NCBI GenBank assembly: GCA_947456005.1
Contig: CANGRP010000062.1
Location: forward strand, 1-10,802
DNA from: Caulobacteraceae bacterium
GTDB lineage: Bacteria; Pseudomonadota; Alphaproteobacteria; Caulobacterales; Caulobacteraceae
Reading direction: 5' to 3'
Length of the DNA stretch: 10,802 nucleotides
The position numbers were made by a program, and so were the translations under genes. A model generated the notes under the pieces. The model saw only the letters and a program-made list of their open reading frames with translations. It did no database searches and was not told the origin of the DNA. Position 1 is the first letter of the stretch, and each line of letters opens with the position of its first letter. Below are positions 1 to 6,016 of the stretch, one piece after another.

Positions 1-317
1 CGCGATGGCGCAGGACCCAGCGAACGCTCGCTCATGGCTTCAGGGTGGGGTGGGAATCGGCTGCCTGCAAGAGGTCGGGAGTCGACTGGAAGCCCGCGAG
101 TCGCCGGACCTGGGTAAAGGATTTAACGAACCCAACGTTTCCCACGAACACGGGCGAAACGAATCATGACCGAATCAGCGACACCGCACGATTCGGATTT
201 TGTTCCATACTAGGGATAGTAGCTGATCGTCCGTTAACCACAAATGAAAAAATCAATCCGTCCACAGCAAAGGCGCAGGACCGGACCGACGCCGCCGGGT
301 CCTGTCGGGGGCGCCGG
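1..317. other. Left-edge region without a confident gene
   Basis: No recognisable gene lies in these 317 bases. On the minus strand an ATG at 33-35 opens a frame (MSERSLGPAPS) that runs off the left edge, so a gene may start here and continue outside the window; only 11 complete codons are visible and I do not recognise it. On the plus strand an open frame from base 2 to the TGA at 167-169 could be the tail of something entering from the left, but it resembles nothing known to me. The 170-250 part is visibly more AT-rich than its surroundings, as expected of a promoter region. Confidence 0.4.
216..243 (-). promoter_or_regulatory. Possible promoter reading leftward
   Basis: On the minus strand a TTGTGG hexamer (238-243) and a TACTAT hexamer (216-221) are separated by 16 bases inside an AT-rich patch. 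It would transcribe toward the possible gene starting at base 35, leaving a leader of roughly 170 bases. The leader could encode a short peptide (MEQNPNRAVSLIRS, then stop), which may be chance. Pattern match only; the spacing is acceptable but the -35 is weak. Confidence 0.25.
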
Positions 318-1007
318 CTACCAGGGATGCTCGGCGCCGTCCCAGGTCCAGAACCGTCCGGACTCAGCCATGCCCAGCCGCTCAATCACCTCGACGAGAC
401 CGCGGGCGCTATCTTCAACAGAGATCGCCGCGTTCGGTCCGCCCATGTCGGTGCGGACCCAGCCGGGGTGCATCGGGCAGACGATCATGCCCCGGGCCTT
501 GAGGTCCAGCGCCAGGACCTGCATGACCTTGTTCGCGGCGGCCTTCGAGCTCCTGTAGGCAAACGCGCCAGGGCTATTGCGGCTGAGGGACCCCATCTGG
601 CTGGTCAAGGTGATGATCTTCGGCTGAGGGGCTCGGGCGAGGTTGGGCAACAGGGCGGTGGTCACCCGAAAGGGCGCCAGGGTGTTGACCTCCAGGGCGT
701 CCCGCCAAGCGTCGTAATCCATATCGTCCAGCGACTGCCGGTCGCCGCCCATCACCCCCGCATTGTTGATGAGAAGGTCGACCCGGCGTCCGCCCAGCGC
801 ATCGGCCAGGCGCTGCACGGAGCCGCCGTCCCGGACGTCGAGGGCGCAGACCTCCAGGTCTCCGCCGCCTGAGCCTTGTTGCAACTCCCGGACCGCCGCC
901 GGATCCCGAACGCCCGCGACGACCCGGTCGCCGGCGTCCAGGTAGAGCTCAACGAGTCGCCGCCCGATCCCGCGCCCGGCCCCCGTGATCACCACCGTCT
1001 TTCTCAT
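318..1007 (-). CDS. SDR-family NAD(P)-dependent oxidoreductase, C-factor/carbonyl reductase-like
   Basis: A classical short-chain dehydrogenase/reductase of 229 residues, a normal length for the family. In order it shows the Rossmann glycine motif TGAGRGIG (8-15), LDVRD near 57-61 (adenine-side Asp), NNAG (81-84), Asn108, the serine region ITLTSQMGS (132-140), the YxxxK pair Tyr151/Lys155, and PGWVRTD (181-187). The tail FWTWDGAEHPW resembles the C-terminus of C-signal-factor and sniffer-like carbonyl reductases. It should be a soluble cytoplasmic oxidoreductase for a carbonyl or alcohol; the substrate cannot be read from sequence. I chose the ATG at 1005-1007 rather than an in-frame ATG at 1056-1058 because AGAAGG lies just upstream and the family starts directly with the MRKTVVITGA strand. 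An upstream minus-strand ORF overlaps this start as ATGA. Confidence 0.9.
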   Translation of the reverse strand: MRKTVVITGAGRGIGRRLVELYLDAGDRVVAGVRDPAAVRELQQGSGGGDLEVCALDVRDGGSVQRLADALGGRRVDLLINNAGVMGGDRQSLDDMDYDAWRDALEVNTLAPFRVTTALLPNLARAPQPKIITLTSQMGSLSRNSPGAFAYRSSKAAANKVMQVLALDLKARGMIVCPMHPGWVRTDMGGPNAAISVEDSARGLVEVIERLGMAESGRFWTWDGAEHPW

Positions 1008-1306
1008 CCGCCCTTCTCCCCCATGTCCCGAAGTCTCAGGTCCGAGAACGATTCCCATTGTTCAGACTGCCGGCCCATCCTCAGGTCAATCCTGCCGTCT
1101 ACGATGTCCCGATTCCGGGCAGTGACTTGTTCTTTCAAGTTAGCGCTGGCAACTTCACCGAACAGGCTTGATCTGAGCGATTTCTGGGACGGGCTTGGTA
1201 ATCCGACGTCTACCGCAAGCTCCTCGAATATCGAGCCGAGCAGACGGAAGGGCGCCACTGAAGGTAGGGCTCCGGAGCACGTCAGATGGTCGCAACAACG
1301 AACCAA
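1004..1306 (-). CDS. Doubtful small ORF overlapping the SDR start (ATGA)
   Basis: An open frame of 100 codons fills the space between the divergent SDR and thioesterase genes and ends in TGA overlapping the SDR ATG by the typical coupled ATGA arrangement. The second half (LFGEVASANLKEQVTARNRDIVDGRIDLRMGRQ) looks like a charged amphipathic helix and has a protein-like composition. I do not recognise a family. The longest version overlaps the thioesterase start on the other strand by 21 bases; a GTG start at 1256-1258 (84 residues) would avoid this and has a distant GGAG. It may be a small regulator, the tail of a decayed regulator gene, or chance in GC-rich DNA. Confidence 0.3.
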   Translation of the reverse strand: MVRCCDHLTCSGALPSVAPFRLLGSIFEELAVDVGLPSPSQKSLRSSLFGEVASANLKEQVTARNRDIVDGRIDLRMGRQSEQWESFSDLRLRDMGEKGG

Positions 1307-1714
1307 ACCTCCGTTGAGCGGCTAAACCAGGCCAATGTCGGCAAGCTGCCGGAGCATTTGGGGCTTTCCGTAACCGCGGTGAGCGACGGTCGCGTAGCAG
1401 GGCGGTTCACCGTTCGACCCGACCTCGTTGCACATACCGGCTACCTCCTGGCCGGCGTCGGGCTGACCCTGGCCGATCTCCTGTGCGCCTACGGCGTATC
1501 GACCGCATGGCCGGAAGGCGCACGCAGTTTCACGACGGCTGAGGTCAAGTGCAACTTCATCGGCACAGCGACGATGGGTGAAGTCGAAATCATCGCTTCT
1601 CTCGTTCACAGCGGGCGCACGACGCAGCTGTGGGATGCCGAGATAACCTCCCTGTCGAGCGGCCGTCGCATGGCGCTGTTCCGCGCCACACAGATCATCC
1701 TTTACCCGACTTGA
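1286..1714 (+). CDS. PaaI/YdiI-like hotdog-fold acyl-CoA thioesterase
   Basis: A 142-residue single-domain hotdog protein, the usual length for PaaI-type thioesterases, which hydrolyse acyl- or aryl-acyl-CoA in the cytoplasm. The central helix region HTGYLLAGVGLTLADLLCAYG (50-70) corresponds to the family's HxG...LAD signature, with Asp64 at the position of the catalytic acid. The beta-sheet follows with FTTAEVKCNFIG (82-93), GEVEIIASLVHSGRTTQLWDAEI (98-120) and RMALFRATQIIL (128-139), where the SGRTT turn is also typical. The usual second glycine of HGG is replaced, so this is a slightly divergent member. The start is supported by GGAG at 1274-1277, eight bases before the ATG. It converges on the amidase pseudogene with 14 bases between the stops. 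GC content is lower than in the cob region, consistent with an accessory gene. Substrate unknown. Confidence 0.8.
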   Translation: MVATTNQTSVERLNQANVGKLPEHLGLSVTAVSDGRVAGRFTVRPDLVAHTGYLLAGVGLTLADLLCAYGVSTAWPEGARSFTTAEVKCNFIGTATMGEVEIIASLVHSGRTTQLWDAEITSLSSGRRMALFRATQIILYPT

Positions 1715-1728
1715 TTTTGGACATCGGC

Positions 1729-2660
1729 TCAGGCCGCTTGCAGAGCTTTCTCAATTGCCTCGGCGACGGCGATCACGAAGGTGTCGCTGCCCGGCGGGCC
1801 GATGATCTGAACCCCTACGGGAAGGCCGCTGGCGGCTAAACCCGCCGGTATGGCCGTGGCGGGCAGGCCGCATGTCGTCGCGAGCGCCGACCATTCGAGC
1901 ATCCGCAGATAGGAAAACCGGTCCCCGGTGGATGTTGAGAGCGTGCGCCAATTGATTGGGCGGTGGTCATGCGGAAAGGCGACCGTGGGCGCGCACGGGC
2001 AGATCAGGATGTCATACCGTTGGAAAAAGGTGATCATTTCGCCGCGCAGGTGCGCTCGGGTTTCATTCGCTGCCAACCAGTCTCGATGCCGGGCCGCATA
2101 CCCAAGTACGCCTTGAGCCCATGACATAGGGCTCGCTCCCATTGCTGTTGCGACCCGTGCAGGGCCGCGCAGAGCTTCGAAGAGTACGCCCGCCAATGGC
2201 GGTACGGACGCGCCCATGATTGCAAAGAGGAGCATCGTGTAGGTGCTGAGCAGCACACCCGGCGGTACGGGTGCACTTATGGGCGAGACGACAGAGCCAG
2301 CTGCGCTCAATCTTTCCGCGAAGGCCCTAATCGTATCGTGCACCGGATGATCCAGCACGAAGGCGGGTTCATCGATCCACAGCCCAACACGCAGTGTCCG
2401 GAGTGTCGCCCGCTTTCGCGTCGCGTCCGGATGATCTGCGATCGTGTTGTAGAGCAGTTGGAGGTCCCGGGCCGATCTGGCCATCGGGCCGACCACGGCA
2501 AGATCGATATCGGCGGCCCTTACGGCGGGAGGAACGAGGCCACGCTGGGAGATGACGCCGAAGGTCGGCTTGTGCGCGAAGACGCCGCAATAGCTGGCGG
2601 GAATGCGGAGGGAGCCTGCAATGTCAGCGCCGATCTCGAGAGCCGTGATCCTAGCCGCCG
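1729..2660 (-). pseudogene. Amidase-signature family hydrolase, 5'-truncated
   Basis: The reading frame contains the C-terminal two thirds of an amidase-signature enzyme (GatA/indoleacetamide hydrolase-like). Reading from the upstream end it gives ITALEIGADIAGSLRIP, where the Ser (codon 2611-2613) matches the nucleophile of the GxDxGGS(I/V)R motif, then YCGVFAHKPTFGVISQRG, LAVVGPMARSARDLQLL, and the expected ATTCGLPATAIPAG and GLPVGVQIIGPP blocks near the C-terminus. Family members are about 450-500 residues; roughly 150 N-terminal residues are gone, including the catalytic Lys and the GGSSGG loop that carries the cis-Ser. Homology stops near 2655-2660, where the sequence becomes unlike an amidase and matches an IS256 transposase tail on the other strand. 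The frame stays open to a TGA at 2725-2727. A GTG at 2494-2496 could start a 255-residue product, but it would lack all three catalytic residues. Convergent with the thioesterase. Confidence 0.85.
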
Positions 2661-2769
2661 CAATGGGCCAGTTTGCCGTCCTGTTCGGCGACCGCTTCGC
2701 GCTCTCAGCTCGCTGAGAGCGCGATCAATGACCCAAAGCGCCGCTTACACAGAATATCGGACACTCCCC
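2661..2769 (+). mobile_element. IS256-family element remnant (transposase tail and right end)
   Basis: On the plus strand the frame at 2663-2716 reads MGQFAVLFGDRFALSAR then TGA, which resembles the conserved C-terminal end of IS256/Mutator-family transposases (consensus of the type NQFAILFGDRF). About 30 bases beyond the stop comes TTACACAGAATATCGG followed by ACACTCCC (2745-2768), the style of terminal inverted repeat I associate with this family. Only this end is present; I see no matching left end or other transposase sequence. It directly abuts the broken amidase frame. The identification is by eye from a short peptide plus the repeat, so it needs a similarity search; the alternative is chance resemblance. 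Confidence 0.55.
2701..2720. repeat. Perfect 9-bp inverted repeat with 2-base centre
   Basis: The arms GCTCTCAGC and GCTGAGAGC are perfectly complementary around a TC centre. The palindrome spans the stop codon (2714-2716) of the putative transposase tail. No T-run follows on either strand, so it is not a standard intrinsic terminator; it may act as a transcript-end hairpin of the original element. Confidence 0.6.
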
Positions 2770-2789
2770 GCTAGCCCGGCCTAGAAACG

Positions 2790-3122
2790 TCAACTGTCGA
2801 GAGAACGGCGGACGGCCCAATAGTAAATCGCCTGAAACATCAGACCCACAACCGTCATAATGAGGGTTGTGATTATGAGTGCCAGGAGGTCCTCTTCCGA
2901 TCGAAGCGACAAGCCGAGAAGCGGCAAGGGAGCGGCCAATATCGTCACCATGGCAAACGGTGTTAGGATTGCAAAGAATCTTGGTGCGAACCAGGTAGGG
3001 CGTCGGTCCAATCCCCATTGCATGGGCCAATTCAGCGCCTTGGGGGCCCTCCGGAACGCCCACATCGCCATCGCCGCCGATGCGAGCCACACACCCCCTA
3101 GAAGCAGCAAACTTTCGCGCAT
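2790..3122 (-). CDS. Small integral membrane protein, three predicted helices
   Basis: A 110-residue hydrophobic protein with three likely transmembrane segments at about residues 5-23, 48-71 and 79-104. The loop LNWPMQWGLDRRPTW (30-44), between helices one and two, is reminiscent of the P-x-H-W/F-x-x-x-G-x-x-D segment of DUF1648/SdpI-like membrane proteins, but this is a weak resemblance and the family is not established. The ATG at 3120-3122 has a purine-rich GGGGGAT about nine bases upstream. It ends 20 bases from the putative IS end and is transcribed away from rpmB, so it appears to be a single-gene unit. No function can be assigned. Confidence 0.6.
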   Translation of the reverse strand: MRESLLLLGGVWLASAAMAMWAFRRAPKALNWPMQWGLDRRPTWFAPRFFAILTPFAMVTILAAPLPLLGLSLRSEEDLLALIITTLIMTVVGLMFQAIYYWAVRRSLDS

Positions 3123-3513
3123 TGCCGAGGATCCCCCGTCAGTCAGATGAAAGCAGCTGAGGGCAAACCAGCGTCACGATCAAGAAAATCAGCCACCGTT
3201 CCCTCGCCGCCGCGCGTTTCATCACGTGGACCGCTATCGAGCGAACTCCGAGAAGGGCTACCTCGCGCCCGCCAACGGCACTTGAATCTCCGGCGGCTTC
3301 AAATCGACCCCGCCACGCGCCCCGGGTCAGATCGGGCGCGCGCTACCGTCTACGGACGTTCGGCGAATTCGACGACCGAGCGCATCTCGACAACTATCAG
3401 CAATTCGCGCCTCCCGGACTCAGCCTTGACCTCCGCCGTTGGCTTGGCCTATATCCCCGCTCCCCCGGCGGCCGCGCGGTTTCCGGGCCTCTTTCTATCG
3501 GGATGAAGAACCC
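3123..3513. other. Gene-poor region upstream of rpmB
   Basis: I see no convincing gene or RNA here. Open frames on the plus strand have low-complexity Arg/Pro/Ser compositions typical of shadows in GC-rich DNA. One 44-codon plus-strand frame ending at the TGA 3283-3285 closes with RYRANSEKGYLAPANGT, faintly like the C-terminus of IS3-type transposases, but this is too short to trust. The last 90 bases hold the probable rpmB promoter and leader. Confidence 0.5.
3426..3455 (+). promoter_or_regulatory. Probable housekeeping promoter of rpmB
   Basis: TTGACC (3426-3431) and TATATC (3450-3455) are separated by 18 bases. The -10 context CCTATATC is close to the GCTANAWC style of the Caulobacter housekeeping sigma factor. 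It would start transcription about 50 bases upstream of the rpmB ATG, a sensible leader for a ribosomal protein gene. Pattern match, not demonstrated. Confidence 0.55.
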
Positions 3514-3807
3514 ATGTCGCGCCGCTGTGAACTCTCTGGTGTCGGTCCGATGGTCGGCCACAATGTGAGCCACTCGAACGTCAAGACCAAGCGCCGCTTC
3601 CTGCCGGCCCTGGCGCCCGTGACCCTGCAGTCCGACGCCCTTGGACAGACCTTCAAGCTGCGCATCACCAACGCGGTCCTGCGCACCCTGGACTTCAAGG
3701 GTGGGCTCGACGCCTACCTGGTCAAGGCCCGCGACGAGGACCTTTCTCCCCGCGCCCTGAAGATCAAGCGGCAGGTTAAGGCCAAGCTCGCCGAAACGGC
3801 CGCCTGA
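3514..3807 (+). CDS. rpmB: 50S ribosomal protein L28
   Basis: A 97-residue basic protein of the bacterial L28 family, a structural component of the large ribosomal subunit. The N-terminus MSRRCELSGVGPMVGHNVSHSNVKTKRRFLPAL is the family signature; the middle LRITNAVLRTLDFKGGLDAYL and the lysine/arginine-rich tail are as in alphaproteobacterial L28, which is longer than the roughly 78-residue enterobacterial form. Of the zinc-ribbon cysteines seen in some L28 proteins only Cys5 is present, so this is the zinc-free type. The in-frame ATG at 3439 is rejected as start because the family begins at MSRRC and the promoter lies between. It is transcribed alone: a promoter precedes it and a strong intrinsic terminator follows within 30 bases. 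Confidence 0.97.
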   Translation: MSRRCELSGVGPMVGHNVSHSNVKTKRRFLPALAPVTLQSDALGQTFKLRITNAVLRTLDFKGGLDAYLVKARDEDLSPRALKIKRQVKAKLAETAA

Positions 3808-3835
3808 GCACGAACCCCTTCCCTGGAAGGTGAAG

Positions 3836-3861
3836 AGGCCGCCCCCCGGGGCGGCCTTTTT
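3836..3861 (+). terminator. Intrinsic terminator after rpmB
   Basis: AGGCCGCCC pairs with GGGCGGCCT in a very GC-rich 9-10 bp stem with a tiny C-rich loop, followed immediately by TTTTT (3857-3861). It lies 29 bases after the rpmB stop. It also shows that the open frame continuing upstream of the alcohol dehydrogenase ATG is not coding. Confidence 0.92.
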
Positions 3862-3943
3862 CGTTTCCGGCGACGGCACGGGGAACCCGACACAGTTGCG
3901 CCGCCGCCGCCGATCTGGTCCACGGAAAGCAAGGAGAGCCGCC

Positions 3944-5050
3944 ATGAAGATCACCGCCGCCGTCGCCCGTCCCGGCAGGACCGGTTTCGACATCGAGCCC
4001 CTGTCACTGGATGATCCCCGGGAGGACGAGGTCCGGGTGCGGATCGCCGGTGTCGGCCTTTGCCACACCGACCTCGTCTTCCGGCACGCCGGAGAGGCGG
4101 TCTACTCCCTGCCGGCGGTCTTCGGGCATGAGGGCTCGGGGGTGGTGGAGGCCGTGGGGAGGGCGGTCACCCGCTTCCAGCCCGGCGACCGGGTGGCGAT
4201 CAGCTATCGCTCCTGCGGCGCCTGCGACCGATGCCATGACGGCGACGCCCCCTACTGCCGCACCATGCCGCTCCTCAACTATACCGGCGCCCGCCCAGAC
4301 GGCTCCCGGGCCCTGCACGATGAGGCGGGCGACGTCGCCTCCAACTTCTTTGGCCAGTCCTCCTTCGCCAGCCACGCCCTGACCTACGAACGCAATCTGG
4401 TAAAGCTACCGGACGACGTGCCGCTGGAGCTCATGGGACCCCTGGGCTGCGGCATCCAGACCGGCGCCGGCGGGGTGATGAACAGCCTGGCGGCGCGCGC
4501 CGGGTCCTCCATCCTGATCACCGGCGGCGGGTCGGTGGGCCTCAGCGCCGTCATGGGGGCGAAGATCCAGGGCTGCGCGGTCATCATCGTGCTGGAGCCC
4601 ATGGCCTCCCGGCGCGACCTCGCCCTCGAACTCGGCGCCACTCACGTCCTGGATCCCGCCGCCACGCCCGACCTCGCCGCCGCCGTGCGCGCCATCACTC
4701 CGGTCGGCGTGGACTACGCCTTCGACACCACCGGGATCCCGGCGGTCCTGAACGCCGTCATGGCCGGTTGCCTGGGATCCAAGGGGGTCTTCGGGATCGT
4801 GGGCGTGACGCCGCCCGGCACGCCGGCGCCAGGCGACATGGGCCAGATGATCACCTTTGGTCATACGGTGAAGGGCATCATCGAGGGAGACGCCGACCCC
4901 GGCGTCTTCATCCCCCAGCTGGTCGAGCACTATCGCGCTGGCCGCCTGCCCTTTGACCGGATGATCAAGACCTATCCCCTGGCCGAGATCGACCGCGCCA
5001 TCGTCGAGCAGCACCAGGGTGTCTGCGTGAAGGCGGTCCTGATCCCCTAG
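3944..5050 (+). CDS. Zinc-dependent alcohol dehydrogenase (MDR family, aryl-alcohol type)
   Basis: A 368-residue medium-chain dehydrogenase/reductase, full length. Catalytic zinc ligands are visible as Cys40 (GLCHTD), His62 with Glu63 (GHEGSG), and Cys169 (LGCGIQTGAG). The structural zinc lobe is intact as Cys91, Cys94, Cys97 and Cys105 (CGACDRC...YC). The nucleotide-binding fold carries GGGSVG (194-199) with acidic Glu218 after the next strand, favouring NAD over NADP. The GCGIQTGAGGVMN block and overall layout resemble benzyl/aryl-alcohol dehydrogenases such as XylB, so oxidation of an aromatic or medium-chain alcohol to the aldehyde is likely; the precise substrate is inferred only. The start is fixed by AAGGAG at 3931-3936 and the typical MKITAAV N-terminus; frames extending upstream run into the rpmB terminator. 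Its stop lies nine bases from the stop of the convergent lipoprotein gene. Confidence 0.92.
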   Translation: MKITAAVARPGRTGFDIEPLSLDDPREDEVRVRIAGVGLCHTDLVFRHAGEAVYSLPAVFGHEGSGVVEAVGRAVTRFQPGDRVAISYRSCGACDRCHDGDAPYCRTMPLLNYTGARPDGSRALHDEAGDVASNFFGQSSFASHALTYERNLVKLPDDVPLELMGPLGCGIQTGAGGVMNSLAARAGSSILITGGGSVGLSAVMGAKIQGCAVIIVLEPMASRRDLALELGATHVLDPAATPDLAAAVRAITPVGVDYAFDTTGIPAVLNAVMAGCLGSKGVFGIVGVTPPGTPAPGDMGQMITFGHTVKGIIEGDADPGVFIPQLVEHYRAGRLPFDRMIKTYPLAEIDRAIVEQHQGVCVKAVLIP

Positions 5051-5059
5051 ATCGTCGGC

Positions 5060-6016
5060 TTACGGCTTCCAGTCGAAGGCGAGCAAGAGCGTCCTCTGCT
5101 CGGTCGAGAAGTTGTCGTCCGAGGCCAGCAGGAACCGGAGGCCGCCATCCTTCCCGGGCAGGACGTCCACGCCCTCGAAATTGTCCGTGGTCAGCGGCCG
5201 GGCCAGCTCAAGCCGGTCCACCTCCGCCCCGGCGGCGTTGCGCAGGATGAGGGCGATGCGGGAGCCGCGCAGGGGGTCCCAGGCGCGGATCATGTAGGCC
5301 AGGCCGCCGCCTGGCAGGGGCGTCACCGCCACCAGGCCGAACTCGAAGGGCTTGGGCAGGGTTCCCAGGGATCGGCAGGGCGTACGCAGGGCGCAGGTCC
5401 AGAGTTCCCCGGACTCCTCGCCTCCGGCCAGCCAGGCGTCGGGGCCCTGGGCGGGATCGGCGGACAGGGCCTCAAGCCCGCCATTGGGCGGGAAGGTCGC
5501 GTCGGGGCTGTTCACCGGACGAGGGGGCCTGCCGTCAGCGGGGTAGAGGAGGATGCGGTGGCGCTGTTCGAAGCTGACCAGGCGCGAGCCGTCCTTGAGA
5601 ATGGCCAGGCCCTCGGCGTCGGCCTCCAGCTTGCCCCCGAGGGGGCCGCCCCCCGGCGCCTGCAGGGGCGTGAGGCGGGCCCTGTCCAGGCCACTGAGGC
5701 GGCTGTCGCCGTCGAACCTCAGCCGGGCCTCGAACAGGTCGCCCTCATCGGTGACGCCCAGGATCCGGTTGTCTGGCAGGACGCGGATGTCCGAGAGCCC
5801 GTGCAGCCGGTTGCTGTCTGACGCCGTCAGGGCCAGGCCGCCCGCATAGCGGAACCGTCCGAAGTCTGTTCTCTCGGGCCGTGTCGGGTCGGCAGCCAAG
5901 GGCTCAGCAGCAACAGTGACCCACGGGCCTGCCTGGACCGGGCCCGTCGCCCGCACGGACCGGTCCGCGCAGCCGGCGGCCAGGAGGGCGAGGGCGGCGA
6001 TCAGGACCCAGCGCAT
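5060..6016 (-). CDS. Phytase-like (esterase-like) beta-propeller lipoprotein
   Basis: A 318-residue predicted lipoprotein. The N-terminus MRWVLIAALALLAAGC is a short lipoprotein signal with the acylated Cys at 16 and no Asp after it, which suggests the outer membrane. The mature part resembles the 'esterase-like activity of phytase' family (phytase-like domain): HGLSDIRVLPDNRILGVTDEGD (72-93), DAEGLAIL (133-140), NGGLEAL (178-184), NFEGVDVL (279-286) and SDDNFS (299-304), the repeated acidic/EG turns of a calcium-binding propeller. Enzymatic activity is not proven for this family, so phosphatase or esterase function is tentative. Its ATG shares one base with the cobT TAA stop (TAATG), with no separate ribosome binding site needed, so translation is probably coupled to cobT. 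Why it would accompany a cobaltochelatase is unclear; it may simply ride on the operon. Confidence 0.8.
   Translation of the reverse strand: MRWVLIAALALLAAGCADRSVRATGPVQAGPWVTVAAEPLAADPTRPERTDFGRFRYAGGLALTASDSNRLHGLSDIRVLPDNRILGVTDEGDLFEARLRFDGDSRLSGLDRARLTPLQAPGGGPLGGKLEADAEGLAILKDGSRLVSFEQRHRILLYPADGRPPRPVNSPDATFPPNGGLEALSADPAQGPDAWLAGGEESGELWTCALRTPCRSLGTLPKPFEFGLVAVTPLPGGGLAYMIRAWDPLRGSRIALILRNAAGAEVDRLELARPLTTDNFEGVDVLPGKDGGLRFLLASDDNFSTEQRTLLLAFDWKP

Noticed and set aside
2393..2420. GTGTCCGGAGTGTC within the amidase frame, as a second end of the IS256-like element
   Set aside because: It lies inside well-conserved amidase coding sequence, and only a few bases match the terminal repeat at 2745-2768.
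3161..3285. Plus-strand 44-codon frame ending RYRANSEKGYLAPANGT, similar to the C-terminus of IS3-family transposases
   Set aside because: Only the last few residues fit the pattern, there is no DDE core and no terminal repeat, so it is most likely chance.
3439..3513. Upstream start for L28 at 3439
   Set aside because: It lies within the probable promoter, and L28 proteins begin at MSRRC, encoded from 3514.
3830..3943. Extension of the alcohol dehydrogenase frame to an ATG at 3830
   Set aside because: It would run through the rpmB terminator and encode an Arg/Pro-rich stretch; AAGGAG and the family N-terminus support the ATG at 3944.
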